Shown here: piece after piece, positions 11,770-22,567 of the stretch
How the letters are laid out: every line of letters starts with the position of its first letter
Position numbering within the stretch: position 1 is the first letter of the stretch
From: Trichoplusia ni
Taxonomy: Eukaryota; Arthropoda; Insecta; Lepidoptera; Noctuidae
Length of the DNA stretch: 64,000 nt
Assembly: GCF_003590095.1 (NCBI RefSeq)
Contig: NC_039479.1
Coordinates: 7,998,001-8,062,000, forward strand
Reading direction: 5' to 3'
Notes under the pieces: generated by a model
Database searches by the model: none
Told to the model about the DNA's origin: nothing
Seen by the model: the letters and a program-made list of their open reading frames with translations, nothing else
Program-made: the position numbers and the translations under genes

Positions 11770-13386
11770 ATGTATTTGAAATATGCTGTAGTGGCCTTCA
11801 CTGTACTTCTGGTTGTCAGTGTGGAAGGAAGAAAAACGTCTAGAGGCCGCAGTTCAGGGGCTTCTGGTCGAGGCTCCAGTAGAAAAACCAATTACAACCC
11901 TCAACCCGCGCCTACGTCGTTCAGCAGTCCACAGGCTTCTGCACCAAAACCATCTTTATCTGGATGGCAAGAAAGACCTGCACAAAAATCGAATACACAA
12001 ACTTTGTCATCCTGGCAGTCGAAGCCATCGAATGGTCAGGGTCATTCGTATCCTTCCAGTAATACAGGATTATCTGGAGATAGACCAAAACAACCAGCAA
12101 CTAATCAAGAAAGCATACAACGGAGCAGTGCATCAAATAATTTTGGCCAACAACAGACAAATAATCAACCCAGTCATTCCTATCCGTCTTCAAATGGTTT
12201 GTCGGGAAGTGCTGGATCAGGGTCAGGATATCCTCAACAGAATGCCAACAAATATCCTCAACAACAGGGATCTCCTATGTCAGGGACTGGAAGCCAATCT
12301 GGATACCCACAATCACCTGGGTCGGGGCTGTCAGGGAACCAGCCTGGGGGTACGTATCCCCAACAACACGGACACGGCGCGGCAGGCTCTGCTGGTGCAC
12401 CACCTCCTTATTCTGCTGCTGGTCAACCCCATTATCCTGCTGGAGCGCCTCCTGCTTATCCCGGACAAACTGGTGGCTACAATAATCACAACAACTATGG
12501 AAACAATTACCATCCTCAAGGTCCGCCGCCACCTTACTCAAACAACAATTATGGATCAAGCTACGGTGGATTTGGAGGACACGGACCTTATAATCCTGGT
12601 TACGGCTCACAATCACCTGGATACTTTGGAAACTATGGTAAAGGATACGGAGGTGTTAGTCGAACTGGCAGCGCTCTGAAGGGAGTAGGCATTGCAGGAG
12701 CTGGAATTGGAACAGTATTAACTGGGTTAGCTCTCTGGAATTTAGCCCGTTCAACTGGAAGTCATCACCATACCGTTATATACGATAACCGTGGTCAACC
12801 GGTAGCTGTCGCTCCAGGTAACGATACAGTCCCAGCTCCAGTCCAAGATTCTATTTTAGCTGATTTGGTGAATTGTAGCTTAACAATAAGTAGCGATAAC
12901 AAAACAGAAGTGCTCGCTATTCCTTGTTCAATTGCTACGTCATTCACGCCGGATGCGGATGTGAAAGATTCAGGCATAAATCAAAATGATTCAGACAATA
13001 CAAAATGTACAATTACAGTCCTAACAAAAGCTTTGAAAGAATTCATGACCACTATACCATGTTCGATACTTCTTAATACCGCAGCAGAGAACAATGTCAC
13101 GGAACCTCCTTTGGTAGAAAATGAATCTGAAATTATGAACAATTTCACTAACAGTAATAATGCGACGGAAATGCAGAACAGTACATTGACTTCAGACATC
13201 CCACCTTTAAATGAACCCACAGCTCTTAGACTGTCGGGTGGAGATTTGGTTGATACAGTTGCGAATTTGAATTGCACTCCTCATTCGGGAGAGATAAGAG
13301 ACCCGATAAATCCTTGTTACGCTGTTAACCACAACCTAACGGTTATACCGTTACCAGCAACGGCAGCAACCGATGCTCCAGTATAA
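11770..13386 (+). CDS. Secreted low-complexity Q/G/P/Y-rich protein with hydrophobic tract and three Cys pairs
   Basis: One uninterrupted frame of 538 aa. Residues 1-20 are a signal peptide (MYLKYAVVAFTVLLVVSVEG) followed by an Arg/Lys/Gly/Ser-rich basic stretch. Residues about 40-300 are low-complexity Ser/Gln/Gly/Pro/Tyr/Asn, with repeated SYPSSN, GLSG, YPQQ, PPPYS and GYG units. Residues 305-326 are a hydrophobic Gly/Ala tract (GVGIAGAGIGTVLTGLALW). The C-terminal part has six cysteines in pairs (369/386, 413/431, 502/516) and many N-x-S/T sequons. The first two pairs sit in a repeated unit, C[ST][LI]T[IV]...IPCSI. The layout recalls prion-protein-like proteins, but no GPI-signal tail is present (it ends ATDAPV). 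I do not recognise a named family. It could be an extracellular matrix, cuticle-associated or membrane-tethered protein, and the hydrophobic tract could be a transmembrane segment. The single long exon makes the model secure. Confidence 0.9.
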   Translation: MYLKYAVVAFTVLLVVSVEGRKTSRGRSSGASGRGSSRKTNYNPQPAPTSFSSPQASAPKPSLSGWQERPAQKSNTQTLSSWQSKPSNGQGHSYPSSNTGLSGDRPKQPATNQESIQRSSASNNFGQQQTNNQPSHSYPSSNGLSGSAGSGSGYPQQNANKYPQQQGSPMSGTGSQSGYPQSPGSGLSGNQPGGTYPQQHGHGAAGSAGAPPPYSAAGQPHYPAGAPPAYPGQTGGYNNHNNYGNNYHPQGPPPPYSNNNYGSSYGGFGGHGPYNPGYGSQSPGYFGNYGKGYGGVSRTGSALKGVGIAGAGIGTVLTGLALWNLARSTGSHHHTVIYDNRGQPVAVAPGNDTVPAPVQDSILADLVNCSLTISSDNKTEVLAIPCSIATSFTPDADVKDSGINQNDSDNTKCTITVLTKALKEFMTTIPCSILLNTAAENNVTEPPLVENESEIMNNFTNSNNATEMQNSTLTSDIPPLNEPTALRLSGGDLVDTVANLNCTPHSGEIRDPINPCYAVNHNLTVIPLPATAATDAPV

Positions 13387-13613
13387 GGCAATTGATTTTG
13401 TTTATTTTCATTTTTGTGATGTTTTATTGCCATGCCTAAAGATAGCATAATTATATTAGTAGTGCTCAGTATGATTTAAGATGTTGTATTATATGGAGTT
13501 TTTTTCAAAAGTTAAATAACCGTGAAAAAGTATTTTTCTTTAAATCATTTTGTGAAGTCTGTAATCATACTTCTTAATATTTGATTCAATACATTATGTA
13601 GGTTATAACTTGT

Positions 13614-13619
13614 AATAAA
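13614..13619 (+). terminator. Polyadenylation signal of the Q/G-rich secreted gene
   Basis: The first AATAAA after the stop lies about 230 bases downstream. A second candidate lies near 14053. Confidence 0.5.
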
Positions 13620-15478
13620 TTGCCATGTTTAGTAGTTCTCACTGTTATCATTTCCAAATTCATATTTTGTAATTTATCCTAAGTATGAATCACAATCTGA
13701 GTACACCCAGGTTTTTTTGTAAACACCACCTAGCATAGTTAACATTTGTGGTGAAGTGATATAATCTATTAATCATTTTTACCGTCAATTCACAAATTAT
13801 GTAAAAGTGGGTTTTTCAGATTCTCGTTGCAATTTGCCAAGCAACTCCTATCATTATTATTGTTTGTTTTCCTGTACTCATATCTATAGCACTTCCATTT
13901 TTTTTTTATTAAGTAGTTAATAATCTCTTTTATAATCGGATTCAACAATTAACTCCAGTCTTCCTTATTTTGTCATTGTCATTTTGATAGAAATCTATTA
14001 TTAAAAGATAAGCATAAATTATTATTTTATTACACCACATGTTTGTTATTCAATAAAAGTTGTAGTGTGTAAGAATGATTAAAAAAACCTTATCGTCTGT
14101 TAAGATTTATTGTGTACATGATTGACTTCAGAACGTACCTAATTCTCAGGGACAGGGGAAGGAGTTTCATCGTAAAATCTATAAATTATTTATGAGTAGT
14201 ACTTAGTTTCGAATAGAACATACCTGAGTTTGTGTTATCTCACTTGAAACAATGAATTGATTTCAAATGTCATCGAGATTATCTATTTTGGCTTACGACT
14301 TGATTTCAGTAGATATTGGTATGGTATTTCCAGTGAAAACATCTGGAATTTCTTTGAAGTTTTAACTGTTCGGCTTGACAAATGCTTCACGCTACTGACT
14401 TCTTTATCAAACACATTAAGGGAATCGACTTCTTTGGCATCGATTTATGCATGCACCAATAAATATTCATTGTGTTAGGAACGCCTTTAAAGTTAGATCA
14501 GCTCAGCATTTAGGGTCACTCATATCTTGAGCTAAAATGTTTTGGCTCTCACCTAAGGACAGCAGGTCTTTTTGAATGCATATTATTATCAATCGCTTGC
14601 ATTTATTTGTGGGAATAATCATCTAAACAAAAAGTTTAATTGTGATAGTAACTTTATTGTAATTGGTAAATATATGAAGTGAAATAAAATCAGTATTTTA
14701 TTTAGTACAGACGTCAATAAAATTTATTAGTTATCGTATCAACCTTTTATTTCAGGTATTTAGGAAGATACCATTTCCGGATCCGAGAGGCTTAAGACTG
14801 TAGTGACGCACTGAATGGATTTAGACGATACATAGTACACAGATAGTTTAAAACCAAGATAACCCATAGGATGGTTTTATCCCAATTTTATGTGCCCGGG
14901 GAATTATTTTCAATTTGTAGCGGGTAGCCCGCAGGGCAACAGCTAGTATTATATTTATTACGGTAATTTTTTTTGTTTCCGCTCACGAAATCGAAAAACT
15001 CTGCGGATAGTAACGTCGAACTTTATGTATTTTAATACTCATATGTGGTATAAATTTCCAGTAAAGAGCAAGTTAGCAATAATATTCGCCTGAAGTCTGA
15101 TGTCGCGTTAGATACGAAAAAAGGGGAACAAATTACTATCACGTCTATGAAATACTAAAATTGGAAAAGGAAATCACTAATCTTAGTCTATGATGGGTGA
15201 CTTAGAACCATGGACTTATTATAGTTAAGAGCAGTTCGAACTGTCACTACCAATTGACAGTCGGTGTTTCTTTGACGTTTGCTATCAGTATGTCAATAAA
15301 GTTGTAATCAGTGTTCAAATGTGGGGGATGGAGTTCAAAAAAAGCTATTTAATTTGACGTTTACTGTAACTTAAAGAAGGTTTGACGAATACTTAGGTAG
15401 GCAATACGACTTAAGTTATGAAGAATAATTAGACCAGTGACTTATAAAAAATAATACAGAACTTAGCAGTCCAGAAAG
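13620..15478. other. Gene-free interval before GPR143
   Basis: AT-rich. It contains a repeat end at about 14765-14948 and nothing coding that I can support. The bases just before 15479 presumably hold the GPR143 promoter. Confidence 0.45.
14765..14948 (+). mobile_element. Helitron-like element end (GGGCAACAGCTAGTA)
   Basis: Ends in GCCCGCAGGGCAACAGCTAGTA, the same terminus as the copies at 30934-31180 and 47700-47969. The 5' boundary is unclear. Confidence 0.6.
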
Positions 15479-17266
15479 ATGTCGGACCCTACAATTCAAA
15501 CGTTTTGTTGTCATCACACTGGAAACAGAGAAGATTTTGCCGTAAAAATCATGGATGAATTTAACACGGATTCATACAACATAGTATGTTTAATTTCGTC
15601 TACAATTGGAATTCTAGGTGCAGCATATCAGGTACATTTTAATCTTGTCTACACTATCATATTTAGTGGGAAACCTTACTTCTCAGTAGGGTTCTCGAAT
15701 TACAATGCACCGGTTCGAATTACAGTACTTATATTAAGGGCACATAAGAGATGAAGTTGTGTAACTTACATTTTATTAAGTTTTTGTACAAGGATGGATA
15801 GCTCATAATATTGTGTTTTCAGATATTGCCAGATGTCTTGAATAAAATTAAAAGGGGACATGTGTCAACTCGAGGTCGCAGGATTATTATTTGGTTGGCT
15901 GTAGCTGACTTGCTAGCTTCTTTTGGTAAAATGACATTTATTATTGACACATGTTTATTCATATTTTTATTATGAATATATTATTATTATTTATTTTATT
16001 ACAGGTGTTCTAGTGCGGTCGTCTTTGTGGCTTAGGTATAAAAATATTATGCCACAGCCAGATGACGATGTTAGTGTACTATTTTGTAGCATAACCTCAG
16101 TGAGTATCAGACGGATAAAATTCTTAACTATAAATCATTTGGTATTTGGTATTAAACAGTTAAACTTGCTAATTTCAGGCTTGGACGCAATACTTTTATA
16201 CGGTGACTTGGTTCTGGACTTTGTTTTATGCTGTTGATACGTGGCTTACAATAAAAGGCCGTGATTCTCATACATTACTTTACCATTCAATAGCATGGGG
16301 TTTACCAGCAGCCACAACTGGTGTAGGACTATCTATTCTTTATATCCCCAATGCAACGTGAGTAATCAATAATAATAGAAGTAATAACAAAATTATGGAA
16401 TAAAATTTATTTTGATTTCCAATTTTATTATATAAAAACATCATAATAGTATGTACTTAAATTAACTTTTATATACATTATGTCGCACTAATAGTACTAC
16501 TCAGTTATGTGGAATTTATAGGATGATCTTTAAACTTATAGTTAAGATTAATATCCAATTGTATATTATTTCAGGTGTCACAACCTACCAACTGTAACAA
16601 GTGCCTTATACAAGATATTGCCCAACTATTGTGCTACATATCTACCAATTGCAATGGTTATGATAGTAAACCCTATTATGTATGTACTGTCAAGTAAAAA
16701 TGTGGAAATGGCTGTGGCAGTTCCCCTTGCTCAGGTGATTTTTAAAAGCTATAAAATATTTTAATTTTAATTGGAATATTGTTTCTAATGAAACAATTTC
16801 TTTTTCAGTTTACAAGTAAGGAAAGGAGAGTAGTGGACACATTAAGACTGAAGTTTTTCCTGATTAATGCTGTTTTTTATTTGTGTTGGTTGCCAAACCT
16901 GTTAAACGGTATCCTTCTATGGACAATGTGGTTCAATATACCTGTTAAAGTCATTCTTACTATATGGTACATAATGGTTAGTATTTGACAGATATTTATA
17001 TATTTGTTGAAGAGTGTATTAATTTTCCTGGAATTAATCTTCAATATCTTACTTTACAGGCATTAACAAACCCCATGCAAGCTTTATTAAATGCACTTGT
17101 TTATCGTAAATGGAATACAAACAGATGGAGACATAATACATTTAGCAATGAGATGAGGAAAGAGTTCCGGTTTTATGATGAACAGTCTCCATTGTTAGGT
17201 TCAGAACCTCCAAGATTACAGCTATCACCTATTCCGCCAGGCATCAATAATTATTCAACTTTGTAA
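15479..17266 (+). CDS. Gpr143: GPR143 / ocular albinism type 1 receptor
   Basis: Seven exons: 15479-15631, 15823-15925, 16005-16099, 16179-16357, 16575-16734, 16809-16976, 17060-17266, all with GT..AG borders and phase-consistent, giving 354 aa. Family signatures are TFCC at residues 8-11, YAVDTWLTIK in TM3/loop 2, LLYHSIAWGLP in TM4, NYCATYLPIAM and NPIMY in TM5, FFLINAVFYLCWLPN in TM6, and TIWYIMALTNPMQ in TM7. Seven membrane segments are visible. GPR143 is an intracellular G-protein-coupled receptor of melanosomes and lysosomes that responds to L-DOPA and tyrosine in vertebrates. The C-tail here carries an acidic dileucine motif (EQSPLL, residues 327-332), which suits endolysosomal sorting. 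All introns are shorter than 300 bases. The gene is convergent with AKAP10, with 254 bases between stops. Confidence 0.93.
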
Positions 17267-17449
17267 TTAATTGAAATGATTTCCAGTATTGTTTGCATTT
17301 GTTATACATTTTTTTATATGAATATACATTTTTTAGTGTTTACATACTTGTATTAATTATTGTCTCAAGTTTATATGTATGTAAAATGGTATTAGAATGG
17401 AAAATTAGTGAAAAAATATGTTCACAATATTAAGTGAAATAGATGATTT

Positions 17450-17511
17450 TTTATTAGTTACAGTTTATATATACATTATAATTAAATTTACAAAATATTA
17501 ATGTAATTAAA
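17450..17511. terminator. Convergent polyadenylation signals of AKAP10 (-) and GPR143 (+)
   Basis: AKAP10 has a minus-strand AATAAA at 17455-17450, the only strong signal after its stop. For GPR143 I find no AATAAA before the AKAP10 stop, only ATTAAA at 17481-17486 and 17506-17511. If these are used, the two mRNAs overlap at their 3' ends. Confidence 0.45.
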
Positions 17512-17520
17512 TGATAACTA

Positions 17521-19352
17521 TCACATATCTTCATGCTCGTTATCCGGTGGGGCCATAGTTAGATCAGTAACATCCTTTACTATCATATGGGCTATTTGCC
17601 AGGCCATTTCCTCCTCTACTTTAGAGGTACTTGTGGGCACAAACCGGCTCACCATTTTTTTTAGCACAGATTTTCCTTTTTTGTCAGGATCAGGTTCAAA
17701 TTTTGATTCAAATCTGCCTAAACTGTTTACTCTTCCCAGACTTAAACCATCAGATCTATTTCTCTGCCACAAAGCATCAGCATTATAAAGCTGGTTAGAA
17801 TCAATTGTCATGTCAGGTACAGAGAGGTTGCGTTTTTTCTTCCTGAAGACTGGGTCTCCCATGGCTAGAAGAGTGTTTTGTGTACTAATACTAAATTCAC
17901 TGCTGCAATCAGAATGGGATTTGTGATGGGAGGTTGACCAGATGTTTTCAACTGAATGTATCATCTCTGAAAGATATTTGAAATATAGTTCAGACTCTAA
18001 AAAAGTTTTGACATACAAAGCCAGTGTTTTAAACACAATTCTATAAGGCATGTCAAAGCATGTTGGAAGCGGTCCCTCCTCTCTACATATGTCACTTTCT
18101 ATTGTAAGTCTAATATCAGTTGGAAACCCAATTGGGTGTGTTGCTTGCAGGGAAAAATATTTCTCATAAATAGCTATAGCATCTGCTTGTGCCTGAGCTG
18201 GGTCCTGGCTTGAACTATTGTTTAACAAATTATCTCTGAAGTGCATGACACCCATCAGAAATTCTAACAATACCCTGCAAGATTCTTGTTCTAAAAATTC
18301 TGTAAAATAGAACAGTATTGTCTCATTGTGTAAAATATCTTTTAGGTTCAGAGAGCCGCTTGTCAATATGTCAATTTGTGCTTTAATGTAAAAGGGGCTG
18401 TTGACAAAATCATTGAAATAATTCTTTTCAATTTGACTAAACAAAATGTCTTGGACTGGCTGAAAACAGTCTTCAGTTATCTTTCCTTCAGGCTGACATA
18501 TATTTGAGATAACAGATTTTCTATTACTATCAGGTAAATCTAGTTGAAATGGAGCTTCTAAAGCAACATATTTCTTAAATATTTTTATAGCTTCCTCAGT
18601 GTAGTTGCCTGTTTTCACATTTTCTTTTGATGTGTTTGAGGAATTACTTGTTAAATGTTCAGATAAATTCCTACATGAACTCATGGAACATTCATTTTTA
18701 TGTCTTGTATTACTAGTGCTTGTAAACAATTCACTGTTGTCTTGCCAACTAAATCGTTGCGTGTTCACATCCTTATAGTCTTTCTTTGAAACACACTTAC
18801 AATGAAGGTCTAAACTCTTTGTTCTATTTATTTTTGAATAATTTCCATTTTCATTGCTACTATCCTGATATTGTGTTTGGATTTTAAAATCTTCTATCTC
18901 CAGCCAACATTTGATAAGAACTTCTTTTCCTATACTTTCCATATATTGTACAAAATATTTGATTGCTTTCTTTTCATTAAGAATGTCACATAAACTTAAA
19001 GTCAACTTAGAATTCTTATCAAACATGTGTTTAGGATCTGAAAAATATATAAATAGTTTTCACATCAGGATAATACTTTTGTTGTTTAAAAGTATAGTGT
19101 CGTTAATATTTACCTTCATTTTCTTCAAGCAAAAGTTGTGTATTAATTAGACTCTTGATATCAGGTGTGCTGGTAGATTTCAATTCTGGAGGCCGCACAG
19201 GGCAACCAGTTTTACCTTTCGCTGAAACAATAAAAAAAATAATTGTCGACTATCGCATAGTTACTACCAACGTGTATAAGGATGTATGATTAGAAAACAA
19301 TGATGAATTTCTTCATAGGTACTTTACCTGCACTTTTCCAGAACTTAATCAT
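17521..19352 (-). CDS. Akap10: A-kinase anchor protein 10 (dual RGS, PKA-binding helix)
   Basis: Three exons: 19352-19328, 19221-19114, 19037-17521, phase-consistent, giving 549 aa. The first RGS-like domain begins at about residue 55 (LTLSLCDILNEKKAIKYFVQYMES) and is split by a Ser/Asn-rich insert. The second RGS domain contains NETILFYFTEFLE, YEKYFSLQATHPIGFPTDIR and ESDICREEGPLPTCF, which are strongly characteristic of AKAP10. Next comes the conserved LGRVNSLGRFE segment. The C-terminus holds an amphipathic helix (residues 518-539, VEEEMAWQIAHMIVKDVTDL) that fits the PKA regulatory-subunit docking helix. AKAP10 anchors PKA RI/RII to mitochondria and endosomes and binds Rab4/Rab11 through its RGS domains. 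The vertebrate C-terminal PDZ-binding tail is absent: this protein ends NEHEDM. The tiny first exon (25 bp, MIKFWKSA) is supported by phase and by a Kozak-compatible AAAATG. Confidence 0.93.
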
Positions 19353-19617
19353 TTTTGTATAAATTCTTCGTTATACGTATCGATTGGAGCTATAAACCAC
19401 TGCAGAAGTAAACTACGTAAGCTCTTCATAAGTGCGTTTTATGACCATAAGCGTAAACAATAATAAGAAAATGAAAACAATTTGTTTATGTAGTACTTGG
19501 ATTACGTTTACATCAGAAATGTCACTTGTGTCAAACCGAAATTGAAAAAGTCGCACTTTACATGGCTTTTGCATTTAGCCTTTTTAGTTAAATAAATTTA
19601 AGTTAACAAACTTTCAA

Positions 19618-19665
19618 GAGAACCTCCTCCTGTCTGGGGATTAAGAGGCCATCTAGGAGGTTCTC
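19618..19665. repeat. Imperfect hairpin with 11-bp arms
   Basis: GAGAACCTCCT at 19618-19628 is the exact reverse complement of AGGAGGTTCTC at 19655-19665, with 26 bases between. It lies upstream of AKAP10. It may be a transposon terminus or a transcribed hairpin. Confidence 0.6.
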
Positions 19666-19918
19666 AATTCAACAGTTTTTGGTATGACTAGATGAACCGA
19701 TTGATTCCAAATTCATTTTTCTTAGAATAGCTGTCCCACGTCTATCATCATGACGTCGTCATTTGGTCCCAAATCATCAAGTATCGCTCAGCAGAAGTTT
19801 CATTGAAGTCGGTTGTATGACTTTGTTGTTAAAAAATGTTGTCATTATCTTTTTAGTAATATGCTCTATTTTTTACCAAATAAATCTTTAAATTGAGAAT
19901 CATAATCTTGCGGTGTCT

Positions 19919-20150
19919 TCTATAGGATAGGACAGTCGAGTGGTTGAGGTCATCACGCTAAACCCAGTGTCGCGGTTTCGTTTGCCGCGTAGGACAAGCG
20001 TTTGTGCGATCCACGAATGCTTGTTCAGCCAACAAGTGTTGTAAGTGTAAGTGTTTGCATGCCGAATGGCTAAATATGGCTGATCTATATATAGTATTAA
20101 GAACATTTTTGTAAACCTAATTTGCAAATAAAAGTATATTCTATTCTATT
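19919..20150 (+). mobile_element. tRNA-derived SINE
   Basis: The head has a box-A-like GTCGAGTGGTTGAGGTC and a damaged box B (GCGGTTTCGTTTGCC where GGTTCGATTCC is expected). It is followed by the CGCGTAGGACAAGCGTTTGTG and ATCCACGAATGCTTGTT blocks that I recognise from lepidopteran SINEs, then an AT-rich tail. Pol III activity is unlikely with this box B. Confidence 0.7.
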
Positions 20151-22440
20151 CTTGTTCTGGGTATGGGTGTCTTTGTGAATGTTTGTGAAATCTCTCGCGA
20201 AACAAGGATTAAATTCTTTAATGCGGGACGCGTTTTTAAAAGGAAGAAGAATATAAACACTAAACATTTCTGATTTACTTCAGCGGTATATTAGATTTGG
20301 AAAGGAGGGTCTCAGTTTGTTTATATGTATGTTTGTTTTTAGTTGTGTTTTTTTTAAATCAGTTTTTAGGCAAAGAGATACCTACACCAAGGTTGCACCA
20401 TAACTTATAATATTGCTTAGCACCCTTCATGAACAATGCGCTCGAGCATAATGGAAATCTGCGCGTAAAAGTGATGTCAGCGATAACGAGGCGTATTGTA
20501 AAGACACCTAAAACGTTTGTGTAATGGACTGTCTAGAAGTCGCGGGCATTTCGAAAAAACCCACGGTTCTGGCAAAGGCAAGTATGAGACTGGGAAATTC
20601 CTAGGCAGGGCAAGTCCGATTTATCCTTGAGTTGTGACTGCGGCGTTGTTTAAGTCAGTCTATATAGCTTATTTTTCCTACGCCACATTGTCAGTGTCTA
20701 TCGGTTTATCAACAAACAGTAAACAAAAGCAAACTGCACATAATTTTCTATGGCACGTCCAATAAAACGCTTTATTAGACAGTTTGCAGCCGATACTCAG
20801 TGTTATTTTCTGCAAAAACTTAGGTGCTTTGAGACGCTCTGAAAAAAAACATCTCCTAAATTACAGGGCTTATAATTATCACGACATAAACATACCTATT
20901 AAAATAATTTTATTAATGGTTATCTTTCAAACTACGCAACGCATTTTTTAATAGATAGAATGATTCAAGATGCATAGGGATTGCAGTAGGGAAACACTAA
21001 TAATTTTAGAAGTTAATAATGTAGGTATTTATTTATTTAACAATTTATGTACCTACACAGAAAATTTACATAAATATGGGATATGAAAAAAACATGTACA
21101 AAGGTACTGCTTATTTCTATAAGAAATCTCTTCCAGCAGACCTGCGAAACGAGAAGAAAACTAGATAATTTTAATAGACATAGGTGCACAAATTTGCAAG
21201 AGAGTATAATAAGATTATAATATATATACTATTTATGCGAAAAGGAAAAGGAATAGGAGAACAGAGATAACATAATAATATATATAGGTAACTAGCTTTT
21301 CGCCCGCGTCGAAGTCGGTTATATCCCGTTTCCATGAGAACTCTTCAAAAGTCCGGGATAAAGGACCTTTCTCAAGGTCAACTCTATCAATGTACCAAAT
21401 TTCATTAAAATCTGTTCAGTGGTTTAGACGTGAAAGCGTAACAGACAGACAGAGTTACTTTCGCATTTATAGTATTAGTAAGGATACGTACAAGACAGTG
21501 ACACACATAAAAAACTAAATTAAGAGGACAGGTATCTATTGACTTTTTTCCTTTAAAAATAAGTACATAATTTTAAACAAAGTTGCCCTATACTTCATTT
21601 AATTTTATTAATCCATGCATTTTTAAATCCTATTTCCATTCATTCATTGGCCTTTGTAAATAGCAGAATCGGGACCCTGATGAACAGAGATGGGTAGACA
21701 GTTAAAAATTTTCACAGATGTTGTACATACCTTTTCTCTTGCTGCTTTAAGAAATATAAAGTTCATGGTTAAGTAACGGTTGTTACGGTTCTCAATTCGT
21801 TGGATGAAGATTTGCTTTTCTTTAGCCTATTTGTACGAAAATCTTCGACTCGAATGTTACCGGTCATTTTATTTCAGTTTTATTCCAGTTCAAAATTTAA
21901 TACTGTTTGTTGTACCTACATAGATATTCCTTTTAGGTACCACATAATAATATGGTATGCATTTGAAGGTTTTTGAGGTTCTCCAGGTTCTTCTCCCTGG
22001 AAATTACAGTTTGAAACCTTGCGTCTAGTCATAACTGCAATGTTTTAAAAGTGCTTGGAAAACGGTTTATTTAAAATTTAAGCTTTTGACTTTGAATGTA
22101 TACCTCCATTTGTCTAATGCCTATAGGTACTCACTTCAGTAGACAATCAAGCTTTTACGAAAGGTAGTCCTTTGTCGCTCTCAGCTTCCATCTACTAGGT
22201 TAGGTAATTCAAAAATACCTACTGGTTATTCAAAACGCTTACTGCTGGAGTATTTATTAAAAATAAATAATTTCACCATCATCTCTAGGTAATTGTTAAA
22301 AGATGGATTTGTACCATTAGCGCGACAACAAAGTGATGAGCTTAAACCTATAGTCGCAAAGTTTGCGGTCCTTACGTAATCCGAAGTCGCGATGCACTGG
22401 CAGAGGCTATCGACCTTCCCAGCTACTTGATATAACTGTT
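20151..22440. other. Gene-free interval between AKAP10 and the Thr-rich secreted gene
   Basis: AT-rich. Apart from the element at 21291-21485, I see no coding sequence or recognisable RNA gene. Confidence 0.4.
21291..21485 (-). mobile_element. Helitron-like element, inverted copy
   Basis: Starts ACTAGCTTTTCGCCCGCGTCGA and matches the 10995-11163 element in inverse orientation, including the CCGGGATAAAGGACC and CTCAAGGTCAACTCTATC blocks. It is more complete at its other end (GACGTGAAAGCGTAACAGAC). Confidence 0.7.
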
Positions 22441-22489
22441 ATGTTGTTGGAAATAAACTTGTGTTAGGTACTGGGCAACCGGTGTCTCG

Positions 22490-22500
22490 GGTCAGTCGCG
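22490..22500 (+). promoter_or_regulatory. Arthropod-type initiator of the Thr-rich secreted gene
   Basis: GGGTCAGTCGCG holds the TCAGT initiator consensus at 22492-22496. It lies 74 bases before the ATG and has no TATA box in the right place. It would give a short unspliced 5' UTR. Confidence 0.4.
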
Positions 22501-22567
22501 CATCATCGCGGGACTTGATCGCAATTCTTACGCTATTACATATTTAAACAAAACATATTTAGCAAAA

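Noticed and set aside
12275..12616. Antisense frame over the Q/G-rich gene
   Set aside because: Mirror of the low-complexity region; no independent support.
11813..12679. 289-codon plus-strand frame overlapping the Q/G-rich gene in another frame
   Set aside because: It stays open because of the repetitive Gln/Gly/Pro/Tyr codons; its product is compositionally odd, has no signal peptide or domain, and ends where the repeat region ends.
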